Of a DNA stretch of 64,000 nt, positions 26,213 to 33,960 are shown one piece after another (within the stretch, counting starts at the first letter, position 1; each line of letters begins with the position of its first letter). The notes below the pieces were generated by a model. It was not told the origin of the DNA and searched no databases. It was given only the letters and a program-made list of their open reading frames with translations. This DNA is from Pseudomonadota bacterium (GTDB taxonomy: Bacteria > Bdellovibrionota > UBA1018 > CAIMNF01). The stretch spans positions 62,001 to 126,000 of the forward strand of contig JAIXOQ010000008.1 of NCBI GenBank assembly GCA_027486675.1. Direction: 5' to 3'. Position numbers and translations under genes: made by a program.

Positions 26213-27316
26213 ATGCAGTGGCACACCTACGATGAACGCACGCATGGATTGTGGAAAGATCAGCTCATCCAGCTCGAGGTTGCGGCACGGATGAATTTTA
26301 GAAATATGAATCTCCCATGGGTATGGATTGACCGCAGACGCAGTGATGCTGAAGCGATCGCACTTGAGTGCCGGTCTTCCGGACTCTATCCCGTGCTGGT
26401 ACTTGAGGCAGATTGCAGACCCCAGGATGTTGTATTAAATGAAGTATGGGCTGGAGTGATTTCCGTCCCCCTGCGTCTCTCGGAACTACTCACTCTGTCC
26501 CGCTTGCTTCGGCTTGAGCAAATCAAAGCTTCTTTGCGTGAGGATCAACGCACAATCACTGCGTCGAGCAGTAAGCTTGAGATCGTGCACTCGATCTTAG
26601 AGCGCGCGCGTGAGGCGACCCGGCCGGATCGATTTGCAGGATTAAAAGGCGTACGGGTAGGCGCAAGACATGTTGTGGGTGATGCAAGTGGCGGTGACTT
26701 TTTTGACGTCTTTGAATCCTCTAGGTCTCAGACCACAAACATTATTCTTGCGGACTCTTCTAACTACACAGTTTCTTCTGCGTTTGTGGGAATGTTACTC
26801 GGCACAGGTGTCAAGATTGCCGAAGAAACGGGCGTTGCAGTTCATGCTTGGGTCCAAGCTATACAGAAGGAATTATTACGTGCTCTTGAAAATGACGGCG
26901 CGCTATCCTTATTTTTAGGTCGCCTCTCAAAGAGAGATTTAACTTTGGATTATCAGCTCTATGGAACCTGTGAGGCTTTTGTGGTGAGTCCGGAAGGCGT
27001 GGTCACACGTCTTAAGAAGACGGGTCCTAAGATTGATTCGCACACGAGCTTCAACGATCTGCCGGAGTGTTCCATCCAGGTGCGGCCCAAAGACAGAATC
27101 ATTCTTTTGTCCGATGGATTGATGCACCGATTAGAGGGTGTGGCCCAACTTTCGAAGGTAATCGGGGAGTTACGGGAAAAGAACCCCACTCAGCTTGCTG
27201 AAGAACTAGCGTTTCAAGCACGCAAAGAGTCAGAAAACAAAGGGAGAGCCGACGATCTCAGTGTAGTTGTGATCGAAGTCGAAGCGCGGTTCTTACGTTT
27301 AGCCAGCGGAGCTTAG
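26213..27316 (+). CDS. SpoIIE/PP2C-type Ser/Thr phosphatase
   Basis: The C-terminal 240 residues of this 367-residue protein have SpoIIE-type PP2C signatures: VGDASGGDFFDVF (metal-binding Asp), IILADSS, IILLSDGLMHRL and RADDLSVVVIEV. The N-terminal 130 residues look like a degenerate receiver-like fold without a clear Asp acceptor. Such phosphatases usually act on anti-anti-sigma (STAS) proteins in partner-switching systems, but no STAS or RsbW gene is visible here. The ATG directly follows the stop of the outer-membrane gene, so they are co-transcribed. An intergenic repeat copy begins over its last codons. Confidence 0.85.
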   Translation: MQWHTYDERTHGLWKDQLIQLEVAARMNFRNMNLPWVWIDRRRSDAEAIALECRSSGLYPVLVLEADCRPQDVVLNEVWAGVISVPLRLSELLTLSRLLRLEQIKASLREDQRTITASSSKLEIVHSILERAREATRPDRFAGLKGVRVGARHVVGDASGGDFFDVFESSRSQTTNIILADSSNYTVSSAFVGMLLGTGVKIAEETGVAVHAWVQAIQKELLRALENDGALSLFLGRLSKRDLTLDYQLYGTCEAFVVSPEGVVTRLKKTGPKIDSHTSFNDLPECSIQVRPKDRIILLSDGLMHRLEGVAQLSKVIGELREKNPTQLAEELAFQARKESENKGRADDLSVVVIEVEARFLRLASGA

Positions 27317-27352
27317 GCGAACGTAAGTGGACGTGAGCCGAGCAGGGCTCGG
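27307..27352 (+). repeat. Intergenic repeat copy R3 with hairpin
   Basis: The stretch gcggagcttaggcgaacgta onward resembles R1/R2 after feoB (cggagta-ggcgg-taagtg...gcagggc) with small insertions. It contains a perfect 6-bp hairpin, CCGAGC-AGG-GCTCGG, at 27338-27352. It overlaps the stop of the phosphatase gene and lies between two convergent genes, so it may help terminate transcription. Confidence 0.45.
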
Positions 27353-27399
27353 ATAATGCGACGTAGCTGTTTCATTTAGGTCTAAACTAGCACTGGAGC

Positions 27400-28557
27400 C
27401 TAGATGGCAGCAAGTCCGTTCTCAATGTCTTCAATCAAGTCGGCACAGTCTTCAATGCCCACGCTAAAACGAATCAAGTTGTCGGTAATGCCCAGTTTCT
27501 CACGCGTTCCTGGAGGGACGGAGGCATGGGTCATGATGCTTGGGATCTCGATCAGGGACTCGACGCCTCCTAAACTCTCAGCAAGGGTAAAGAGCTTTAA
27601 TCGCGATAAGAACAGGTTGGCTTCTTTACTTCCCCCTCGGACTCGAACGCTCATCATTCCGCCAAAACCCTTCATCTGACGTTTTGCAAGCTCATGTTCA
27701 GGATGTGATTTGAGTCCAGGGTAAATCACGTGCTCTACTTTTTTGTGGGCTGAGAGATGTTCGGCAATCGTCATGGCATTGCGTTGGTGTGCATCCATCC
27801 GAACATGAAGCGTTTTGAGGCCCCTTAAGATCAAGAAGCAATCCCATGGACCGGGCACTGCGCCCGACGCATTCTGCAGAAATCGTAGGTCTTGCGCGAT
27901 CTTGGCATCGCTGGTGAGTGCGATTCCACCGACGACGTCGCTGTGGCCGTTGATGTACTTTGTCGATGAATGCATCACGATGTCTGCGCCGAGCGCGAGT
28001 GGGTTTTGGAACGCGGGACTCATGAAGGTATTGTCGACGACGGCTTTTGCTCCATGTTTGTGCGCCAGCGCGCTCAGTCGTTCGATATCCAAGATCTTAA
28101 GCATGGGGTTCGTTGGAGTTTCGATCCACACCAGCCGTGTGTTGGGTTGGAATGCTTTTTCTGCTGCCTCTAAGTTGGTGAGGTCTACAAAAGTAAACTC
28201 CATTCCAAAGCGCCTAAGCACCTTATCAAAAAGACGGAAGGTTCCACCGTAAACATCGTCCGAGCACACCACGTGATCACCCGCTTGAAAGGTCTGAAGA
28301 ATGGTGTTCGTTGTGGCTAATCCTGACGCAAAAGCAATCCCTTGTGCTGCACCCTCTAAGCTTGCGACACATGCCTCAAGTGCTTCACGCGTTGGATTAT
28401 GCGTACGTGCATATTCATACCCACTGTGTTCGCCAGGGGACTTTTGAGCGTAGGTTGAGGTTTGAAATACAGGCACCATCACAGACCCTGTAATTTTTTC
28501 TGGCTCTTGTCCTGCATGAATCGCTCGAGTGCCTAGGCGATATTTTTCATTCTTCAT
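27400..28557 (-). CDS. metB: Cystathionine gamma-synthase/gamma-lyase family PLP enzyme
   Basis: The 385-residue protein of the Cys/Met metabolism PLP family has TRAIHAGQEP at the N-terminus, SGYEYARTHNPTREALE, and the PLP-binding Lys in MHSSTKYINGHSDVVGG, then GFGGMMSVRVRGG and the FTLAESLGGVESLIE block. The family includes cystathionine gamma-synthase, gamma-lyase and related enzymes, which cannot be told apart here. It overlaps gshA by 4 bp; together they suggest cysteine supply (gamma-lyase) feeding glutathione synthesis, although this is inferred. Confidence 0.88.
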   Translation of the reverse strand: MKNEKYRLGTRAIHAGQEPEKITGSVMVPVFQTSTYAQKSPGEHSGYEYARTHNPTREALEACVASLEGAAQGIAFASGLATTNTILQTFQAGDHVVCSDDVYGGTFRLFDKVLRRFGMEFTFVDLTNLEAAEKAFQPNTRLVWIETPTNPMLKILDIERLSALAHKHGAKAVVDNTFMSPAFQNPLALGADIVMHSSTKYINGHSDVVGGIALTSDAKIAQDLRFLQNASGAVPGPWDCFLILRGLKTLHVRMDAHQRNAMTIAEHLSAHKKVEHVIYPGLKSHPEHELAKRQMKGFGGMMSVRVRGGSKEANLFLSRLKLFTLAESLGGVESLIEIPSIMTHASVPPGTREKLGITDNLIRFSVGIEDCADLIEDIENGLAAI

Positions 28558-29834
28558 TTTGTAAGCTCCTCAATTTCTAGTGCGGCTGCGATGGCGCTGA
28601 GTCTTGAGGCGGTTCCGTAAACCGCTTCAAGTGCTGGAAATTCAGATTGTGAACAATCCGACCAAGATTCTCTTAAGTCCTTCATGCAAAGCTTTCGAAA
28701 AAGCATCCCGGCACTATTGAGGTTATCGCTGTCTCCACGTTCCGCATTCGAGCGAATGAAGCCGCCCATGAGTTCATGACCAAACATGTAAATGACGGGC
28801 TCTGAGGAGGTTTGATCGACTAACATCTGCGTCGGAATCCCTTCTTGGACAATGACAGATCGGATGGGCTGTTTTCCTTTACCCATGCTCAGTTTGTTTT
28901 TCTCACGGCGATTTAAGGTTCTTACGTCTTCGCCGTTGTGGACTACATGGATACCGATACCATAGGTGCCTTTATCATTTTTGATGAAGATAGAGGGAGC
29001 ATGTTTGATGCCCCGCTTTTGATACTCTTCGTTGAGTTCCGTCATCATTGAGTCAACCGTTTGCGCCACTGTTTCTATGCCCGAGCCCTCAGAGAAATCG
29101 ACGTGATCCACAAGTTCAGTGCGCACTGTGAGGAGCCAAGGATCAATGGACAGAATCTGAGCCAGCTCGGTTGCGAGTCGGTTGTAGTGTCTAAAGTGAT
29201 CGCTCTTTTTTCTTTTGTGCCAACCTAAGCCAGGCGGAGGAAGGAGTTGCTGTGTGATCCCAGTGATCACTTCTGGAAAGCCAGCACTGAAGTCATTGTT
29301 ACAAATCACTAAGTCCGGCACGAACCCACTCCGGGTTCGGAGTCGATTCTCCGCATCTTTCTTAAGCTTTGAAAACTCGACCGGTGTGCCGGTAGTAGAT
29401 TCGAGTGTGAACTGATCGTTTTGTGAAACATTCTCATCACCGATCCAGCCGAGTTTGGTTTCATATCCCGCTTCGTTAAAGATTTGGAGCAAGAGCGAAA
29501 GATTTTCAACGTAGTAGCGGTTCTGAGTGTGTCCTTCCGGGAGAATCAGGATTTTTTGAGTGTTCTGTCCATTGGTTGCTTCTTTCATCCAGGTTTTTAG
29601 GATCTCCGGAGCAACAGCCAAATCGTCCTGGCAGATATTGTTAAATCCGGCGGGGAAAAGATTGCAATCGACGGGTGCAATTTTAAATCCGGAGTCTCTT
29701 AGGTCATAGGATGAATAGAATGGAGCTTTATGTTGAGAAAACTGCCGAAGGAACCATTGGTTCACATCGTTCCGGTGTTCGTAGATCGCGCAAGCTAAAG
29801 TGTGGGCAACGCCATTACTGATCATTGAGGACAT
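28554..29834 (-). CDS. gshA: Glutamate--cysteine ligase, Thiobacillus ferrooxidans type
   Basis: The 426-residue protein matches what I know of the small GshA family typified by Acidithiobacillus ferrooxidans (TIGR02049/PF08886): PVDCNLFPAGFNNICQDD near residue 55, ILILPEGHTQNRYY, LVICNNDFSAGFPE, FIKNDKGTYGIGIHVV and VIYMFGHELMGGFIRSN. It would join glutamate and cysteine in the first step of glutathione synthesis. It lies in a minus-strand run (TPR protein, gshA, metB) with 13-bp and 4-bp overlaps. No gshB is visible in the window. Confidence 0.85.
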   Translation of the reverse strand: MSSMISNGVAHTLACAIYEHRNDVNQWFLRQFSQHKAPFYSSYDLRDSGFKIAPVDCNLFPAGFNNICQDDLAVAPEILKTWMKEATNGQNTQKILILPEGHTQNRYYVENLSLLLQIFNEAGYETKLGWIGDENVSQNDQFTLESTTGTPVEFSKLKKDAENRLRTRSGFVPDLVICNNDFSAGFPEVITGITQQLLPPPGLGWHKRKKSDHFRHYNRLATELAQILSIDPWLLTVRTELVDHVDFSEGSGIETVAQTVDSMMTELNEEYQKRGIKHAPSIFIKNDKGTYGIGIHVVHNGEDVRTLNRREKNKLSMGKGKQPIRSVIVQEGIPTQMLVDQTSSEPVIYMFGHELMGGFIRSNAERGDSDNLNSAGMLFRKLCMKDLRESWSDCSQSEFPALEAVYGTASRLSAIAAALEIEELTK

Positions 29835-30583
29835 TTGAAGAGGCTCAGTTTCTTGTTAAATAAATCAAGCTCGTACTTTTTATCTGCTGCATCGAAGTTC
29901 TGGACTTGAGATAGCGCTGAGGCATAAATGCTTTTTGAGCGCTGGCACCAGTCTGGAAGAACGGATTGTCCCAAAGGCATTTCTGGCGCCGACTGTTCCA
30001 AACAAAGTCCTACAGTCTGAAAACGCTCACTGAGGGCGCAGCGTTTAGTGTTCACCAGAACGCGAGCCCTCAACAAATCAGAGGTTGTTTCCCCTGGGAT
30101 GATTTCAGCGGCGTCTAAGTAGGCTTTTCCCTCGATCGGCAGATTCATGCTGGCCGAGACGAACGCAAGGAGGATTAAGGCATCTCTCTTGCGTGGTCCT
30201 TTGAGGAGTGGAAGTAACGTGGCTTTGGCCGAGGTGTAGTTTGCTGCTGCAATTTGGGTACGCGCTACTTTTATTTTGAGCCGGTTTTCCGTGGAAGGAG
30301 TCGTTTTTCCGAGAAGTATGGCGTTGTAGTGGCGTTCGGCGTCGTTCTGTTGCCCTTGTTTGAAAAAGAGATCGCCTAGACGCTCCTCAGCATCATCGCG
30401 ATCGCTATGTTTTGGATAGCGGTCTAAAAAAAGTTCAAGATCTGAGATGGCACGTTCTGGGTTCTTCCGTGCATTTTTGTAGGAAGATTGGATCAGTGCC
30501 CTTGCCTCAGCGTTTGAACGGGGGCCAGGTTGGGAGGGCACAGCAAAGGTGATCCCAAAGAGCGCGCAGTAAGCAATCAGCAT
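29822..30583 (-). CDS. Exported TPR-repeat protein
   Basis: The 253-residue protein has a short signal peptide (MLIAYCALFGITFAVPS) and TPR/outer-membrane-lipoprotein-like repeats, such as ERAISDLELFLDRYPKHSDRDDAEERLGDLFFKQGQ and NDAERHYNAILLGK. These resemble YbgF/BamD-style periplasmic scaffolds. It is the first gene of the gshA-metB unit and overlaps gshA by 13 bp. It is divergent from the glycosyltransferase at 30620, leaving only 36 bp between start codons. Function unknown beyond protein-protein contact. Confidence 0.7.
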   Translation of the reverse strand: MLIAYCALFGITFAVPSQPGPRSNAEARALIQSSYKNARKNPERAISDLELFLDRYPKHSDRDDAEERLGDLFFKQGQQNDAERHYNAILLGKTTPSTENRLKIKVARTQIAAANYTSAKATLLPLLKGPRKRDALILLAFVSASMNLPIEGKAYLDAAEIIPGETTSDLLRARVLVNTKRCALSERFQTVGLCLEQSAPEMPLGQSVLPDWCQRSKSIYASALSQVQNFDAADKKYELDLFNKKLSLFKCPQ

Positions 30584-30619
30584 AGAGATTTCAGTGTAAC
30601 GTGTTACCTTTCGGGACGC

Positions 30620-31846
30620 ATGAAAGTATGTTTATTAACGACGGTTTGGCCCGAACCCGATTCCTCGGCGGTCGGAGTTCGACTTCTTCAGTGGATCGAA
30701 TTATTTTTACGTTGGGGGGCGGCGGTCACCGTAGCAAGCCCAGGCCGTACGCTCTCTTTGGATAAGCGGCAATTGCCAGAATCTGTAAGAAAAATGCAAC
30801 TGAAGCTCAATCGAAGTGATCAAGATCAATGGTGGACAGATGAGTCGTTTGATTTTGTCCTATTTGAACGCTTTACAACCGAAGAACAATTTGGATTTCG
30901 GATTGCACGTTGCTCGCCACAGACGATCCGAGTACTAGAGACCGTGGATTTGCATTTTCTTCGACGTCAGCGGGAAAGTGGAAAACCCCGAGAAGAAGAT
31001 GAGTTGCGCGAAAGATCAGCGGCCGCACGCTGCGATCTTTCCATTGTTTGTTCGTTTGTTGAGAAAGAGATTCTTGCAAAAACCGGCTCGTCGCCGGTAG
31101 AAATCGTGCCCTTTTTTTATTCCGACTTGGCGAAAGCCGCCGCAGAAGAGCCTGGTGCATCTAATCCGTCTTGTGTCTTCATTGGTAACTTTCGCCACGG
31201 CCCAAATCGAGCGGGCATCACATGGTTTTTAAAAGAGGTCTGGCCGAAGATACGTGCCGAGCTGCCCTCGGCCGAAGTCCACATCGCCGGCGCTTATCCA
31301 ACTCCGGCCATACATGCTTTAGAAAATCTAAAGGCCGGAATTTCCGTCTTAGGTACAGTGGATCATTTAGATTCTTTCTTTGCGAGGGGTGTGGTGAATC
31401 TTGCGCCTCTTCCTTCGGGTGCGGGGATCAAAGGTAAAATCTTAGAGGGATGGCGCAGAGGACTTCCTTGTGTTGCAACCTCTGTAGGAGCTGAAGGGTT
31501 TTGTGACGACGGAACCTTTGGTGGTCTGATCGCAGATTCCGCCGAAGCATTCGCCAAAGCTACGGTAGATCTTTTGACCAACACTTCGCTGAGGCAGCAT
31601 CAAGCCCTGGTGGGTAGAAAAATTATCCAAACGGTTCATTCACTGAGTGCCCAAGAGGAACGAGTTCGTAACATTTTTGATGATGCATTGCGTTACAGGG
31701 ATCAGCGGAGACAAGAGAATTGGATAGGGAGGTCTCTGCTGATGAGTCTCAATCGTTCGACGGAGTATTTTTCGCGCTGGATTGAGCTGAAGGAAACGAC
31801 AGAGTTGAGAGAGCAAAGCCGCAGTCAATCGAGTAGGGATGCATGA
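30620..31846 (+). CDS. GT-B glycosyltransferase (GT4-like)
   Basis: I use the ATG at 30620 (408 residues, MKVCLLTTVWPEPDSSAVGVR), because the track start at 30530 would overlap the divergent TPR gene. The C-terminal half has GT-B features: SCVFIGNFRHGPNRAGITWFL, AEVHIAGAYP, ISVLGTVDHLDSFFARGVVNLAPLPSGAGIKGKILEGW and GLPCVATSVGAEGF, as in GT4/GT1 family transferases. It probably adds a sugar to a cell-surface glycan or lipid; donor and acceptor are unknown and no cluster surrounds it. Confidence 0.82.
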   Translation: MKVCLLTTVWPEPDSSAVGVRLLQWIELFLRWGAAVTVASPGRTLSLDKRQLPESVRKMQLKLNRSDQDQWWTDESFDFVLFERFTTEEQFGFRIARCSPQTIRVLETVDLHFLRRQRESGKPREEDELRERSAAARCDLSIVCSFVEKEILAKTGSSPVEIVPFFYSDLAKAAAEEPGASNPSCVFIGNFRHGPNRAGITWFLKEVWPKIRAELPSAEVHIAGAYPTPAIHALENLKAGISVLGTVDHLDSFFARGVVNLAPLPSGAGIKGKILEGWRRGLPCVATSVGAEGFCDDGTFGGLIADSAEAFAKATVDLLTNTSLRQHQALVGRKIIQTVHSLSAQEERVRNIFDDALRYRDQRRQENWIGRSLLMSLNRSTEYFSRWIELKETTELREQSRSQSSRDA

Positions 31847-31984
31847 TGGTCTTGCTTTGTTCAGATGCCAAACCGCGGAGATTCTTCTGGTAGTCCATCA
31901 CATGGAACCAGACTCCTACCCATAATCCAAAGAGGTACCAAAGGTGGCGCACATCTTTCCTGTCGGAAGATTGACGCACGAAGC

Positions 31985-32157
31985 TTCAGCCTCTTAACAA
32001 TTGAGCGGTGGCGCCCTCTTTGGGGGATGAGCTTCGTTAAATGCTCCGGTCACTCATCCATGAGCCAGCCTGGGCCTTCCTGGCCCAAGCTTTTAGTCAC
32101 ATTTAACGAAGCTCATCCCCCAAAGAGGGCGCACCTGTGCAGAGTGGGGAGGCTGAA
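31985..32157. repeat. Nested inverted-repeat element with a 33-bp perfect stem
   Basis: The inner arms at 32011-32043 and 32100-32132 are exact 33-bp reverse complements (gcgccctctttggggg...). An outer 9-bp pair, TTCAGCCTC (31985-31993) and GAGGCTGAA (32149-32157), frames them. The 56-nt loop holds another small hairpin, TGGGCC-TTCCT-GGCCCA. The element fills most of the 336-bp gap between the glycosyltransferase and convergent trmB, and encodes no plausible protein. It looks like a MITE/BIME-type element or a very stable RNA structure. The remaining gap (31847-31984) shows nothing recognisable. Confidence 0.75.
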
Positions 32158-32182
32158 ACCTAGGGCGTCTTGAAGGCGGGGA

Positions 32183-32875
32183 TTAGGGCTTTGGCCTAAG
32201 CCGCAACATATGAATGGGGAGGCCATCCCGGATAAACATGCGCTCAAACAGCGTCACGTCTGGGATACGTAGTTTTTTGGCGTCTGGGTTTCCCGCATGA
32301 AGATCAAACGATTCATCGATCACTTCCCAAAGATCAGCACACGCTCCAGTGACCGCGCGCATCTGATCAAAGTATTCTCTGTGGTCAGTCTTAATGTAGA
32401 ACTCGGTCTTCACCAGCGGATGGATCTTCCTGAGCCAAGGTTCCTGAAAGATTCGATTTTTGTTATGAACGCGCTTCGGCCAAGGGTCAGGGCAAAAAAG
32501 ATAAAGGTGATCGATCTCTTGGGGGCTAAACATCTCAGGGAGGCGTTCTTGATTGGCACGGAAGGTCAGTAAGTTCTGAACCTGATTTTCTATAATCTTT
32601 TCGTGTAGGCGATAGACTTGTTTAAACTTCCAGTCGATGCCTACGAAACGTTCTGTTGGTCTTTGTTTGGCCCAATCGAGTACGACATGGCCGGCGTTGC
32701 AGCCGAGTTCAACGTGTAGTTTTTCTTTTGTGGTCGGCGCTAAAAACTTGGAGCGCCAGGAGCCACGGTAAGCTTCTGTTTCATGATCACAGTAGGCGAT
32801 CTGATCCTTGTTCCCTCGCAGCGCGATGAGACGATTGTAATAAGGATTTCTGGATGGAGCGTAGATCTCTTGCAT
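32183..32875 (-). CDS. trmB: tRNA (guanine-N7-)-methyltransferase
   Basis: This SAM-dependent enzyme makes m7G46 in tRNA. Signatures: VELGCNAGHVVLDWA (SAM-binding), RFVGIDWKFKQVYRL, the diagnostic FCPDPWPKRVHNKNRIFQEPWL, and EFYIKTDHREYFDQM. I prefer the ATG at 32875 (230 residues) over the track TTG at 32896. It is convergent with the glycosyltransferase (across the inverted-repeat element) and lies just downstream of the flagellin gene, separated from it by a hairpin. Confidence 0.93.
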   Translation of the reverse strand: MQEIYAPSRNPYYNRLIALRGNKDQIAYCDHETEAYRGSWRSKFLAPTTKEKLHVELGCNAGHVVLDWAKQRPTERFVGIDWKFKQVYRLHEKIIENQVQNLLTFRANQERLPEMFSPQEIDHLYLFCPDPWPKRVHNKNRIFQEPWLRKIHPLVKTEFYIKTDHREYFDQMRAVTGACADLWEVIDESFDLHAGNPDAKKLRIPDVTLFERMFIRDGLPIHMLRLRPKP

Positions 32876-32920
32876 GGGGATCCACTGGAATAACAATTGA
32901 AAGTCCAGATGACAAGAGGT

Positions 32921-32946
32921 GGGGGAGTGTTTTAAGGCACTCCCCC
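32921..32946 (-). terminator. Hairpin terminator after flagellin gene
   Basis: GGGGGAGTG (32921-32929) and CACTCCCCC (32938-32946) form a perfect 9-bp GC-rich stem with an 8-nt loop (ttttaagg), located 37 bp beyond the flagellin stop. There is no clear T-run on either side, so termination strength is uncertain; it also lies upstream of trmB on the same strand. Confidence 0.6.
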
Positions 32947-32982
32947 TAGAGTCTTGTTCTTAGGCTTTGCGTATAGGTCTGA

Positions 32983-33816
32983 TTAACCGAGCAACTTCAG
33001 TGCTTGCTGTGGATTCTGGTTCGCTTGTTGGAGAACCGAAATCCCTGCCGTGGTGAGGATGTTCTGCTTCGTGAGCTCAGAAGTTTCCTCAGCCATGTCA
33101 GTGTCGCGAATTCGCGAGTTAGCAGCCGACAAGTTTTCACGATAAATCGTGAGGTTATTGATCGTTGATTGCAGGCGGTTTTGAGTCGCACCGAGTGAGG
33201 CGCGCTGTTCGTTCACCGTCGTAATCGCTTGGTCAATCATCGCCAGGTTTTGCTGGGATGCTTCTTTGGTCATGGTATTGACTTCAGTGATCCCGAGCGA
33301 TTTGCCGGTCAGATTGTGATTTGCAGCTTCAAAGACCAGGCGATCCTGAGTTGGGTCGTTGAAAAGACCTACTTGGATCTCAAGGGCTTTTGAAGTTCCG
33401 TTGAGTAATTTTGTACCGTTGTATTCGGTATTGTTTGAGATACGGTCGACTTCGGACTTCAGGCTTTGAACCTCTTTGTCCACGAATCCGCGCTCTAGAT
33501 TTCCGATCGTATCGGAAGCAGCTTGGATCGAAAGTTCTCTCAGACGAACGAGTATGTTTGAGATCTCGTTGGTCGAACCTTCTGCGACTTGGACTAAGCT
33601 GATGCCGTCCTGCGCGTTCCGCCCGGCTTGCGCCAAGCTTCGGGTTGTTGCCTTCAAGCGCTCGCTGATGGCGAGTCCCGCGGCGTCGTCTCCTGCACGG
33701 TTGATCCGTGTACCCGACGACAATTTCTCTAAGGACTTTTCTTGTGCCTGGCGTGTTAAGCCAAGGCTGCGCTGTCCTTGAAGCGCCTGAATATTAGTAT
33801 TGATACGCAAGCCCAT
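32983..33816 (-). CDS. fliC: Flagellin
   Basis: The 277-residue flagellin has the canonical D0/D1 ends: MGLRINTNIQALQGQRSLG, LEKLSSGTRINRAGDDAAGL and, at the C-terminus, AANSRIRDTDMAEETSELTK with ISVLQQANQNPQQALKLLG. The central variable domain is nearly absent, giving a short filament protein like those of Bdellovibrio. A strong AGGAGG ribosome site precedes the ATG, and a sigma-28-like promoter lies about 80 bp upstream. It stands as a single gene; no other flagellar gene is in the window. Confidence 0.97.
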   Translation of the reverse strand: MGLRINTNIQALQGQRSLGLTRQAQEKSLEKLSSGTRINRAGDDAAGLAISERLKATTRSLAQAGRNAQDGISLVQVAEGSTNEISNILVRLRELSIQAASDTIGNLERGFVDKEVQSLKSEVDRISNNTEYNGTKLLNGTSKALEIQVGLFNDPTQDRLVFEAANHNLTGKSLGITEVNTMTKEASQQNLAMIDQAITTVNEQRASLGATQNRLQSTINNLTIYRENLSAANSRIRDTDMAEETSELTKQNILTTAGISVLQQANQNPQQALKLLG

Positions 33817-33893
33817 TCTATCCTCCTATGGTCCTAGTCCTCCTCCTTGGTTCAGTTTCCGTCCGACAAAAGTTCCGTCGTCAGACATTTCAC

Positions 33894-33920
33894 TCATCGG
33901 AGCATTTCGTGCCGACTTGA
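33894..33920 (-). promoter_or_regulatory. Sigma-28 (FliA)-like promoter of flagellin
   Basis: On the minus strand TCAAGTCG, 11 bp, TCCGATGA match the E. coli sigma-28 pattern TAAAGTTT-N11-GCCGATAA at 5 of 8 and 6 of 8 positions with exact spacing. It is placed to give a leader of about 75 nt before the flagellin ATG. This is what one expects for a class 3 flagellar gene. Confidence 0.6.
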
Positions 33921-33960
33921 GGAAATTTGTCATGAAAACAAGTACTTACAGTTGACTGAT

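Noticed and set aside
27815-28252. 145-residue plus-strand ORF inside metB
   Set aside because: It is antisense to a well-supported PLP enzyme and has no signature of its own.
31749-31979. 76-residue minus-strand ORF across the end of the glycosyltransferase gene
   Set aside because: The first part has a hydrophobic stretch, but half overlaps the transferase antisense and no start signal was seen.
31847-32182. tRNA or known small RNA gene in the gap
   Set aside because: No T-loop GTTCGA-type sequence or cloverleaf was seen; the gap is explained by the nested inverted repeat.
33901-33920. Sigma-54 promoter before flagellin (ggcac...gc)
   Set aside because: The GG and GC elements are about two bases too close for a -24/-12 pair, while the sigma-28 pattern fits with correct spacing.
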